A DNA stretch of 29,556 nt from an uncultured Eubacteriales bacterium. GTDB taxonomy: Bacteria; Bacillota; Clostridia; Oscillospirales; Acutalibacteraceae. The notes under the pieces were generated by a model. The model saw only the letters and a list, made by a program, of their open reading frames with translations. It was not told the origin of the DNA and made no database searches. The stretch spans positions 1 to 29,556 of the forward strand of contig CAJTXF010000029.1 in NCBI GenBank assembly GCA_910580045.1, read 5' to 3'. The position numbers and the translations under genes are program-made. This document shows positions 1 to 6,530 of the stretch, one piece after another; position 1 is the stretch's first letter, and each line of letters begins with the position of its first letter.

Positions 1-469
1 ACTCCCCGCCATGCCACCTTTCGCTGGTGAACTCTTTTCCGCAAAACGCGCATTTGCGCATTCCCGGCTCCCTGGACGGGTTTGCCTTGCGGTATTCCTT
101 CCACCACTCTTTCCGGCACTCGTCGCTGCAAAAACGCCGGGTTTTACAATTCCAGTCCACCTCAAATTCTATCCCGCAATTGGGGCAGACCTGTTTCCCA
201 CGCCCCTGCTCATGCTGCTTTTCCTGCCTCTGCTTTCTATGGTACTCCTGGCGGCAGCGGTCGCTGCAAAAACGCCTCCAACGGCCGCGCTCTCCGCTCT
301 GCTCCACGGGGGCTCCACATTCCGGACAGACGTCCACTTTGCCCCCATAATACCTCTTGGCGTTATGGTATTTTATTCTGCACTCCGCGCTGCAGAACTT
401 CTGGCGGCTCTTGTGGCAGGTCGGCTCAAACTCTTTCCCACACCACTGGCATTTGTGCTCTGTTCCCAT
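1..469 (-). CDS. Tandem zinc-module protein, partial (runs off the left edge)
   Basis: This minus-strand frame is open from an ATG at 469 to the window edge, giving the first 156 residues with no stop. GGAGG lies 9 nt upstream of the ATG. The protein is a series of four-cysteine modules: CxxCG at residues 7-10 with FCSxxC at 25-30; 48-51 with 67-72; 95-98 with 113-118; and a fourth CxxC at 140-143 cut by the edge. The modules are separated by basic linkers rich in Arg, Lys and Tyr. Such CxxC...FCSxxC units are typical of small treble-clef or zinc-ribbon domains that bind zinc and often nucleic acid. The full domain architecture lies outside the window, so function is unknown. Proteins of this look are often found in accessory regions, but no recombinase is visible here. 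I am confident it is coding because the cysteine pattern repeats and a good ribosome binding site is present. Confidence 0.8.
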   Translation of the reverse strand, partial: MGTEHKCQWCGKEFEPTCHKSRQKFCSAECRIKYHNAKRYYGGKVDVCPECGAPVEQSGERGRWRRFCSDRCRQEYHRKQRQEKQHEQGRGKQVCPNCGIEFEVDWNCKTRRFCSDECRKEWWKEYRKANPSREPGMRKCAFCGKEFTSERWHGGE

Positions 470-721
470 TCCTTATATCCTCCGTTTTTCTTCATCCCTC
501 CTTCATTATACCGCCTTCTTCTTTTCTTGCGTAGGTTCGTATCTATTTTTCGCTTACATCCTTTTAGTCTATCGGTTGACAACGCGAAATTTTTCACATT
601 TTGAAGACAGATTCATGTATCTTGAATATCGAAAAACTCAGCCATATATAACCATATAGTAGCAACCCCCATCTGTGTGTTTATGCGTATTTTTTGTATA
701 TTTATTCCACTTTTTCTCACT

Positions 722-817
722 CAAACTTTTGCAAAAGTTTGGGCCAAAAAGGGCCTTTTTCCCCATTTTTGCCCCAAAAACGCCCAAAAAGCTGTTTTGA
801 AAATTCAGCGTCAAAAA
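722..817. other. Phased A/T tracts with a 20-bp palindrome (probable bent DNA)
   Basis: A perfect 20-bp inverted repeat occupies 722-741, centred on TTTTGCAAAA. It is followed by five-base A or T tracts at 746-750, 756-760, 766-770, 776-780 and 786-790, each starting exactly 10 bp after the last and separated by G/C-rich pentamers. A further TTTTGAAAA run lies at 795-802 (with a flanking G) and another A5 at 813-817. Tracts repeating with the helical pitch are the known signature of intrinsic DNA curvature. The role here is unknown. It could affect the promoter of the zinc-module gene, act as an upstream element, or be a family-specific intergenic repeat. Confidence 0.6.
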
Positions 818-854
818 CCCGCGAAACCCCAGTACTACTGCGCCTTTGCGGGTT
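811..854 (-). terminator. Rho-independent terminator of queA
   Basis: On the minus strand, about 22 nt after the queA stop, AACCCGC (848-854) pairs with GCGGGTT (816-822). The stem is extended by AAA/TTT around a bulge and is followed by a T-run. The loop carries GTAGTACTGG. Placement directly after the stop codon supports the call. Confidence 0.65.
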
Positions 855-876
855 CTCTTCCCGTCAAAATTTTTAC

Positions 877-1914
877 TCACACCACGAGCATTGCATCTCC
901 AAAACTGAAAAAACGATACCTCTCCTCCACCGCCTCAGCATATGCCTGCAGCACATTTTCTCTGCCAGCTAAAGCAGATACCAACATAATCAGCGTGCTC
1001 TCCGGCAGATGGAAGTTCGTAATCAGCCCATCAATCCCTTGAAATTTATAACCGGGATAGATGAAAATATCCGTCCAGCCTTCACTCTCCTGGAAGCAGC
1101 CATTTTGCTGAACTACAGACTCAATCGTGCGGCAGCTAGTTGTTCCAACAGCAATCACCCGCCCCCCTGCGGCTTTGGTCTGGTTTATCAAATCCGCTGT
1201 TTGCTGGGACATGTAATAATGCTCTGCGTGCATTTTATGGTCCGTGATATGCTCCGCGCTTACTGGCCGGAATGTCCCCAGCCCTACATGCAGGGTCACA
1301 AAGCCTATCCCCACTCCTTTTTGCCGGATTTTTTCCATCAGCTCCGGGGTAAAGTGCAGGCCAGCTGTAGGCGCGGCGGCGGAGCCACGTTCACGGGAAT
1401 ATACTGTCTGGTAGCGCTCCTGGTTCTCTAGTTTTTCCTTGATATACGGCGGCAGGGGCATCTGGCCAATTTTATCCAACAAGCTGAAAAACTCTCCCTC
1501 ATATGCAAAGTGGAGCAGCCGGTTCCCATCTTCTTTTACCTCAACAACTTCGCCAATCAGTCCCTGTCCAAAATCAAAACGGCTTCCCTTCCTTGCACGC
1601 TTGCCGGGCTTCGCCAAGGCCTCCCAAGTGTCCCCTCCCTGATTTGTCAAGAGCAGAAACTCCACATTTGCTCCGGTACCTTCCTTTTCTCCATATATTC
1701 TGGCGGGGAGTACCCGGGAATCGTTCAAAATGAGGCAGTCTTCTGGACAGAGTAAATCAACTATCTCAAAAAAATGCCGGTGGCCAATCTCTCCCGTCTG
1801 CCGGTCCAATGTCATCAGCCGAGAGGAATCCCGGGGTTCTACGGGGGTCTGTGCAATCAATTCTTGGGGCAGATTAAAATAGAAATCGCTGGTTTTCATG
1901 GCGTTTGGCTGCAT
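877..1914 (-). CDS. queA: S-adenosylmethionine:tRNA ribosyltransferase-isomerase QueA
   Basis: QueA transfers and rearranges the ribose of S-adenosylmethionine onto 7-aminomethyl-7-deazaguanine in tRNA to make epoxyqueuosine, the penultimate step of queuosine synthesis; it acts in the cytosol. The protein opens with the typical KTSDFYFNLPQELIAQTP and contains LNDSRVLPARIYG, SAAAPTAGLHFT, VGTTSCRTIES and the C-terminal TNFHLPESTLIMLVSA, all hallmark QueA blocks. At 345 residues the length is normal for the family. The ATG at 1914 is chosen because AGGAG lies 10 nt upstream; the next ATG at 1899 has none, and the longer open frame upstream is not QueA-like. The gene stands alone, divergent from asd, and no other queuosine gene is in the window. 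Confidence 0.95.
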   Translation of the reverse strand: MQPNAMKTSDFYFNLPQELIAQTPVEPRDSSRLMTLDRQTGEIGHRHFFEIVDLLCPEDCLILNDSRVLPARIYGEKEGTGANVEFLLLTNQGGDTWEALAKPGKRARKGSRFDFGQGLIGEVVEVKEDGNRLLHFAYEGEFFSLLDKIGQMPLPPYIKEKLENQERYQTVYSRERGSAAAPTAGLHFTPELMEKIRQKGVGIGFVTLHVGLGTFRPVSAEHITDHKMHAEHYYMSQQTADLINQTKAAGGRVIAVGTTSCRTIESVVQQNGCFQESEGWTDIFIYPGYKFQGIDGLITNFHLPESTLIMLVSALAGRENVLQAYAEAVEERYRFFSFGDAMLVV

Positions 1915-1972
1915 AGCGGTCACTCTCCTGGAGAAAAAATCATAAGATGAATCGGATATCCGGCAGAAAAAA

Positions 1973-2001
1973 TTGACAATCAGCTCGGACTGGAGTATAA
2001 T
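1973..2001 (+). promoter_or_regulatory. Consensus sigma-A promoter of the asd-dap operon
   Basis: TTGACA at 1973-1978, a 17-bp spacer and TATAAT at 1996-2001 match the housekeeping promoter consensus at every position. The leader to the asd ATG is about 100 nt, too short for an L-box lysine riboswitch, and none is recognisable. The complementary strand reads TTGTCA at nearly the same place, so a queA promoter may overlap it, though no good -10 for queA is seen. Confidence 0.85.
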
Positions 2002-2105
2002 AAAAGAGAATCGTCTGCTCCTGTTTGTCTCTATTATAGAGGATGGCAGTCGTATTTTCAACCATTTTCACGGATTATCTTTGCTTTTGGGAAAGGAAAA
2101 TGAAG

Positions 2106-3185
2106 ATGAAACAGTATCGCGTTGGGATTATTGGATGTACGGGTATGGTTGGTCAGCGCTTTGCCACTTTATTAGAGAATCACCCTTGGTTCCAGGTTCA
2201 TGCCCTGGCAGCCAGTGCACAGTCGGCGGGAAAGACTTATCAGGAGGCTGTAGCAGGCCGCTGGGCTATGCCTACTCCGGTTCCCGCAAATATGGCGGAA
2301 CTCCCTGTATATGACGCACAGGCAGATATGGAAAAAATTGTCTCTCTGGTGGACTTCGTGTTCTGTGCAGTTAATATGAAGTCTGAGGAGATTAGAGCCT
2401 TGGAAGAGGCTTACGCTAAAATGGAGTGCCCGGTTATCTCAAATAATAAAGAGCACCGCGGTGACCCGGATGTTCCCATGATTGTGCCAGAGCTGAATGC
2501 GGAGCATCATCAGGCAATCGCCCATCAGCGGGCACGGCTGGGCACGAAACGAGGATTTATCGCGGTAAAATCCAATTGTTCCCTCCAGAGCTATGTGCCG
2601 GCCATCCATCCGTTGCTTGATTTGGGCGTGAGCAAAGTGCTGGCCTGCACCTATCAGGCAATCTCTGGTGCGAGCAAAACTTTTGAAACTATGCCTGAAA
2701 TTATCGACAATGTGATTCCCTATATCGGCGGCGAGGAAGAGAAGTCTGAGCAGGAGCCCATGAAAATCTGGGGACATATTGAGGACGGTGTGATAGTCAA
2801 CGCTACCGCTCCCTCTATTACCTCCCAGTGCTTCCGGGTGCCAGTGGCTGACGGTCATACGGCAGCGGTTTTCTTCTCATTAGAGAAGAAAGTCAGCACA
2901 GATGAGATTATCCGCCGCTGGAAAGAGTTTAAGGGGCCTGCCCAGGAGTTGGAATTGCCCAGCGCTCCCAAACAGTTTATCCACTACTTCACCGAAAACG
3001 ACCGGCCCCAGCCCAAACTGGATCGGGATTTGGAGGGCGGTATGGCCATTTCTGCTGGCCGTCTGCGGCCGGATACCCAGTATGACTATAAGTTTGTATG
3101 TCTGTCACATAACACCCTGCGCGGCGCGGCCGGCGGCGGTGTACTGATGGCAGAACTGCTGTGCAAGCTGGGGTACTTTGATTGA
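2106..3185 (+). CDS. asd: Aspartate-semialdehyde dehydrogenase
   Basis: It reduces aspartyl-4-phosphate to aspartate-4-semialdehyde with NADPH, the branch point to lysine/diaminopimelate, threonine and methionine. The N-terminal nucleotide-binding loop is VGIIGCTGMVGQRF. The catalytic cysteine is in SNCSLQSY, followed by YQAISGASK, and the C-terminal part holds DGHTAAVFFSLEKK. These blocks resemble the archaeal/fungal type of the enzyme more than the E. coli type, as in many Clostridia. The start at 2106 gives 359 residues and sits 8 nt after AGGA; the ATG at 2100 is only 2 nt from it. It is the first gene of the dap operon behind a consensus promoter, with dapA 40 nt downstream. Confidence 0.94.
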   Translation: MKQYRVGIIGCTGMVGQRFATLLENHPWFQVHALAASAQSAGKTYQEAVAGRWAMPTPVPANMAELPVYDAQADMEKIVSLVDFVFCAVNMKSEEIRALEEAYAKMECPVISNNKEHRGDPDVPMIVPELNAEHHQAIAHQRARLGTKRGFIAVKSNCSLQSYVPAIHPLLDLGVSKVLACTYQAISGASKTFETMPEIIDNVIPYIGGEEEKSEQEPMKIWGHIEDGVIVNATAPSITSQCFRVPVADGHTAAVFFSLEKKVSTDEIIRRWKEFKGPAQELELPSAPKQFIHYFTENDRPQPKLDRDLEGGMAISAGRLRPDTQYDYKFVCLSHNTLRGAAGGGVLMAELLCKLGYFD

Positions 3186-3225
3186 TTTTTAGTTGCTCCA
3201 TAATTATATTTTGGAGGTATTATTT

Positions 3226-4119
3226 ATGAAAAATACCATTTTCACCGGCGTGGGTACTGCCCTGGTCACTCCATTTAACCAACATGGCGAAATTGCCTGG
3301 GAAGAGCTGGAAAAACTGGTTGAGATGCAGATTGCTGGCGGTACAGATGCCATTATTGCCTGTGGTACCACTGGCGAAGCAGCTACCATGAGCAGCCAGG
3401 AGCACCTGAAAACCGTCGCCTTTATTGTGGAAAAAGTCAAGGGCCGTATCCCGGTGATTGCTGGCACTGGCAGCAATGACACCTGTTTCTGTGTGGATCT
3501 CTCCCTGGAAGCCAAGGCACTGGGTGTGGATGGGCTGCTGCTGGTTACACCCTACTATAATAAGACCTCTCAAAAGGGCCTAATCGAGAGCTTCAACTAT
3601 ATTGCTGACTGTGTAGAAATGCCCTGTATCCTCTATAATGTGCCCAGCCGGACTGGTTGTAATATTCAGCCTGCCACCTATCAGGAGCTGGCAAAAAACC
3701 CCTATATAGTTGCCACCAAAGAGGCCAACGGAGACGTTTCTTCTGTAGCCAGAACCATTGCTTTGTGCGGGGACGATTTGGATGTGTACTCTGGTGAGGA
3801 CAGCCAGATTTTGCCTATTATGGCTCTGGGCGGCAAGGGCCTGATTTCTGTGTTCTCCAATGTTCTGCCTAAGGAGATGCACAATTTGGCCCATGCCATG
3901 CTGGAAAATGACTTGTCTGCTGCGCGAAAGCTAAACAATCAGTTTATTGATTTGATGGACGGTTTCTTCATGGATGTAAATCCCATCCCGGTGAAGGATG
4001 CCCTGTGGCAGATGGATGTGATTTCCACCAATTTCTGCCGGCTGCCTTTGACCACACTGCCAGAGGAGAAGCAGATGCAGATGACCGCTTTGCTAAAAAA
4101 GTATAAACTGATTTCATAA
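3226..4119 (+). CDS. dapA: 4-hydroxy-tetrahydrodipicolinate synthase
   Basis: DapA condenses pyruvate with aspartate semialdehyde, the first committed step of diaminopimelate and lysine synthesis in the cytosol. Family blocks are visible: GTALVTPFN at the N-terminus, CGTTGEAATMS (phosphate/substrate loop), VIAGTGSNDT, TPYYNKTSQKG, LYNVPSRTGCN with the catalytic tyrosine and arginine, and VATKEANGD with the Schiff-base lysine. The ATG at 3226 follows GGAGG by 8 nt and gives 297 residues, normal for the family; the longer frame from 3193 adds a non-homologous leader. It directly follows asd, but unlike most dap operons the next gene is not dapB. Confidence 0.96.
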   Translation: MKNTIFTGVGTALVTPFNQHGEIAWEELEKLVEMQIAGGTDAIIACGTTGEAATMSSQEHLKTVAFIVEKVKGRIPVIAGTGSNDTCFCVDLSLEAKALGVDGLLLVTPYYNKTSQKGLIESFNYIADCVEMPCILYNVPSRTGCNIQPATYQELAKNPYIVATKEANGDVSSVARTIALCGDDLDVYSGEDSQILPIMALGGKGLISVFSNVLPKEMHNLAHAMLENDLSAARKLNNQFIDLMDGFFMDVNPIPVKDALWQMDVISTNFCRLPLTTLPEEKQMQMTALLKKYKLIS

Positions 4120-4128
4120 GGTGATTAT

Positions 4129-4185
4129 ATGAGAATTTCAAAGCAGAGGATGATTCAACGAGATAACCGCTCGGTGCAGTTGTGA
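4129..4185 (+). CDS. Possible leader peptide (18 codons)
   Basis: ATG at 4129 opens an 18-codon frame (MRISKQRMIQRDNRSVQL) ending at TGA 4183-4185. AGGTGA at 4119-4124 overlaps the dapA stop and could serve as its ribosome binding site. The peptide has four arginines. Its last codons form the 5' arm of a 10-bp hairpin in front of the radical SAM gene, an arrangement like translational attenuation. It could equally be the decayed start of an earlier downstream gene, or chance. There is no homology evidence. Confidence 0.3.
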   Translation: MRISKQRMIQRDNRSVQL

Positions 4186-4229
4186 TTTGACAGCGGATTG
4201 CACCGAGCAAAATGGACAGCCCCGCTGTC
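4169..4229 (+). promoter_or_regulatory. Hairpins in the dapA-radical SAM leader (candidate attenuator)
   Basis: GCTCGGTGCA (4169-4178) pairs perfectly with TGCACCGAGC (4199-4208). A second hairpin pairs GACAGC (4215-4220) with GCTGTC (4224-4229) around a CCC loop. Another copy of GACAGC (4189-4194), inside the first loop, can compete for the same GCTGTC arm, so mutually exclusive folds are possible. A short T-run (4242-4247) lies more than 10 nt after the last stem, so this is not a clean intrinsic terminator. Confidence 0.4.
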
Positions 4230-4283
4230 TCATAGCTGCGCCTTTTTCAATCAATAAAATCCAAGAATGAAAGAGGTAACAGC

Positions 4284-5231
4284 ATGAAAAAGTCCAAATA
4301 CCTGAAATTAGACCGGGTGGAGTTTATCACCACATACCATTGCACGGGACGCTGCAAGCATTGCTCTATAGGCAGCAGACTGAATCAGCCGGGCCCCCAT
4401 CATGTGCCTGTGGAGAAGTCCATAGAAGCCGTCCGCTGGCTGAAAGCCAACTATCCCATCACCTCCCTTATGACTTTTGGCGGTGAGCCTCTGTTATATC
4501 CAGAGGTTGTCTGTGCCCTGCACAGCACAGCACGCGATTGTGGAATCCCGGAGCGCTCGGTGATTACGAACGGCTATTTCTCGAAAAATCCAGAGAGAAT
4601 CCGCCAGACAGCGCAAAATCTGCTGGATGCTGGGGTAAATGATATTTTACTTTCTGTAGATGCTTTCCATCAAGAAACTATTCCTTTGGAGCCAGTGCTC
4701 ATCTTTGCGCAGTATGTGGCGCAAACTGCGCCTGGTGTTCTCAAACTTTCTCCAGCCTGGGTGGTCAATGCAGCGCACCAGGATGTCTGGAATGAGCGAA
4801 CGAGAGATATCCTTGCCCAATTTGCAGAGCTTTCTCTGCCTATCAGCCAGGGAAACGACATTTTTATGGCAGGGAACGCGATAAAAAATCTCTCTCAGTT
4901 TTATCCCGCCCCCTGCTTGGATTTGAGTGAAACCTGCGGTTCTCTGCCATATACGGAACCTCTGGAGCAAATTCGCTCCATCTCTATTGAGCCGGATGGC
5001 AGTGTCAAAGCCTGTGCACTCTCTATTGGCAATCTATTGGAGGATTCCATGGATACCATTGTCAGTGGATATGACCCATACGCAGACGAGAGAAGCAGAG
5101 CGCTCCTTACAGGAGGCGCCAGAACTCTGCTGGAACTGGCCCAGAAAAAACAACTTCCTGTGGATTTGACAAAATGCTGGTCTGTCTGTGACCTGTGTGC
5201 TCAAATCAACCAGGCTTATCATAAATCTTGA
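4284..5231 (+). CDS. Radical SAM protein with C-terminal cysteine cluster
   Basis: The 315-residue protein has the radical SAM cluster motif CxxxCxxC at residues 20-27 (CTGRCKHC), which holds the 4Fe-4S cluster that cleaves S-adenosylmethionine, and GGEP at 66-69, which binds its amino group. A GSVKAC element (GxxxxC) and a C-terminal CxxxCxxC (298-305, CWSVCDLC) resemble the auxiliary-cluster region of SPASM/twitch proteins, which often modify peptides or proteins. AGAGG lies 7 nt upstream of the ATG. It is inserted between dapA and dapB and 15 nt before dapB, so it is probably co-transcribed with lysine genes. I cannot assign a substrate; no obvious precursor peptide or partner is adjacent except the 18-codon leader ORF, which has no cysteine. 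Confidence 0.85.
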   Translation: MKKSKYLKLDRVEFITTYHCTGRCKHCSIGSRLNQPGPHHVPVEKSIEAVRWLKANYPITSLMTFGGEPLLYPEVVCALHSTARDCGIPERSVITNGYFSKNPERIRQTAQNLLDAGVNDILLSVDAFHQETIPLEPVLIFAQYVAQTAPGVLKLSPAWVVNAAHQDVWNERTRDILAQFAELSLPISQGNDIFMAGNAIKNLSQFYPAPCLDLSETCGSLPYTEPLEQIRSISIEPDGSVKACALSIGNLLEDSMDTIVSGYDPYADERSRALLTGGARTLLELAQKKQLPVDLTKCWSVCDLCAQINQAYHKS

Positions 5232-5246
5232 AACGGACGTGAAAAT

Positions 5247-6014
5247 ATGGTGAAAATTCTGCTCTGTGGTTGCACCGGAAAAATGGGTACAGCAGTCCAG
5301 CATTTTGTGGAAGAACGAGGAGACTGTGAGATTGTTGCTGGAGTAGATTTGGCCGGTGGAGAACATGGCTTCCCGGTATATCAGGATATTGCTCAGGTGC
5401 AGGAAGCAGTGGATGTGGTAGTCGATTTTTCTCATCCCAGCGCTCTCTCCCCTATTTTGGCATATTGCGAATCTCATCCCGGAACCGCTGCAGTGCTCTG
5501 TACCACTGGCTACAGCCAAGAGCAGGTAGAGGAAGTGCGGACCGCTTCCCAGGAACTCCCCATCTTCTATTCCAGAAATATGTCTCTTGGCATCAACCTG
5601 CTGATGGAGCTTGCCAAAACAGCCGAGAACGTTTTAGGGCCTGGGTTTGACGTGGAAATTGTGGAAGCCCACCACAACCAAAAGATAGACGCCCCCAGCG
5701 GCACAGCTTTGATGTTGGCCGATGCAGTCAATGAAGTGCGAGAAAACTCCATGAAATATACCTATGACAGACACTCTCAGCGAAAAAAGCGGGAGCGGAG
5801 TGAGTTAGGAATTCACTCTATCCGAGGCGGGACTATTGTGGGAGAACATCAGGTCATTTTTGCTGGCCAGCATGAAGTTATTACACTCTCTCACTCAGCC
5901 CAGTCAAAAGAACTTTTTGCCGCGGGCGCAGTCAATGCGGCTGTGTTTATGGCCAACCGTGAGTCCGGGTTATATGACATGTCCCACTTGATTCAGAATG
6001 GAAAGGAAGATTAA
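5247..6014 (+). CDS. dapB: 4-hydroxy-tetrahydrodipicolinate reductase
   Basis: DapB reduces the DapA product with NAD(P)H to tetrahydrodipicolinate. The nucleotide-binding loop is GCTGKMG at residues 8-14. The signature VEAHHNQKIDAPSGTA contains the catalytic histidine pair and lysine, and IHSIRGGTIVGEHQVIF is the conserved substrate-site block. At 255 residues the length is normal. The start is not marked by a strong ribosome binding site (GGACGTG is the nearest), so GTG codons at 5241 or 5250 are alternatives. The 3' end abuts the next gene. No dapL, dapD, dapF or lysA is in the window, so later steps of the pathway are elsewhere. Confidence 0.95.
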   Translation: MVKILLCGCTGKMGTAVQHFVEERGDCEIVAGVDLAGGEHGFPVYQDIAQVQEAVDVVVDFSHPSALSPILAYCESHPGTAAVLCTTGYSQEQVEEVRTASQELPIFYSRNMSLGINLLMELAKTAENVLGPGFDVEIVEAHHNQKIDAPSGTALMLADAVNEVRENSMKYTYDRHSQRKKRERSELGIHSIRGGTIVGEHQVIFAGQHEVITLSHSAQSKELFAAGAVNAAVFMANRESGLYDMSHLIQNGKED

Positions 6015-6015
6015 A

Positions 6016-6474
6016 TTGAGCGCAAGCACTGTAATTAGCACGGTGGATAATATCACACTCGTTACCTTAGTGGGATTCCCCGCCCAGGTAGATTCTATCT
6101 CCAAGATATTTCAGTCCATCGCCCAGTACAATATCAATATTGATATGATTTCCATGGCCCCCACTCATGGAGCTTTTACAGGACTTTCCTTCACCATTTC
6201 TGACAATGATTTAGTGGATGTGCTGGCTTTCACTACTCAGCTCAAGAAAGAGACGGATGTGAATGTGATTGTCAGTTCGGTCAACCACAAGATTTCCGTC
6301 TACGACCCGATTATGAAGAATACTCCAGGCATTGCAGCCAAAGTCTTTGGCGCAATTGCCAACACAAAGGCTGATTTGCGGTTAATTACTACCTCAGAAG
6401 TGGAGATTTCACTTCTGGTGACTGAGGCGGACTTTGATACAGTACTCTCCGCTATCGAAAAAACAATGGCGTAA
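6016..6474 (+). CDS. Stand-alone ACT-domain protein (aspartokinase regulatory-like)
   Basis: The 152-residue protein consists of two ACT-like halves, roughly residues 10-75 (TLVTLVGFPAQVDSISKIF) and 85-150 (IAAKVFGAIANTKADLRLITTSEVEISLL). These match the amino-acid-binding regulatory half of aspartate kinase without its kinase domain. Small proteins of this kind are common after dapB in Clostridia and may sense lysine or assist aspartokinase; that role is inferred. The TTG at 6016 is preferred because AGGA lies 8 nt upstream and it directly follows the dapB stop. An in-frame ATG at 5998 inside dapB has no ribosome binding site but cannot be excluded. It is the last gene of the operon. Confidence 0.8.
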   Translation: MSASTVISTVDNITLVTLVGFPAQVDSISKIFQSIAQYNINIDMISMAPTHGAFTGLSFTISDNDLVDVLAFTTQLKKETDVNVIVSSVNHKISVYDPIMKNTPGIAAKVFGAIANTKADLRLITTSEVEISLLVTEADFDTVLSAIEKTMA

Positions 6475-6490
6475 ACTGCATACTACACAA

Positions 6491-6530
6491 AAAGAGAGCC
6501 TCTCCGTAAAAGGAGAGGCTCTTCTTTTAT
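6491..6530. terminator. Bidirectional terminator between the dap operon and the YfhO-family gene
   Basis: An 11-bp perfect stem, AGAGCCTCTCC (6495-6505) with GGAGAGGCTCT (6512-6522), is flanked by A-rich sequence on the left and CTTCTTTTAT on the right. It can therefore end transcription from both convergent genes. Its right edge overlaps the last codon region of the YfhO-family gene. Confidence 0.88.

Larger units (their letters stand above)
470..876. other. 407-bp non-coding region with structured DNA
   Basis: No convincing gene is seen here. The region holds the queA terminator (811-854), a run of phased A/T tracts (about 727-817), a 20-bp perfect palindrome (722-741), an AT-rich stretch (about 560-720), and the leader of the zinc-module gene with GGAGG close to its ATG. 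A possible minus-strand -10 hexamer TATAAT lies about 40 nt upstream of that ATG, but no convincing -35 goes with it. Frames open in this stretch are low complexity or lack ribosome binding sites. Confidence 0.6.

Noticed and set aside
11..604. Long plus-strand open frame at the left edge
   Set aside because: It lies over the minus-strand zinc-module gene, whose repeating cysteine pattern and ribosome binding site make that strand the coding one.
746..817. Regular A/T tracts considered as a CRISPR array or tandem repeat
   Set aside because: The period is 10 bp and spacers are 5 bp; no repeat-spacer structure and no cas genes.
2002..2105. Lysine riboswitch before asd
   Set aside because: The leader is only about 100 nt, has just a small CTCTA/TAGAG hairpin, and shows none of the L-box conserved sequences.
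2043..2105. Longer asd frame starting at 2043
   Set aside because: The added residues do not look like the family and the AGGA signal points to 2106.
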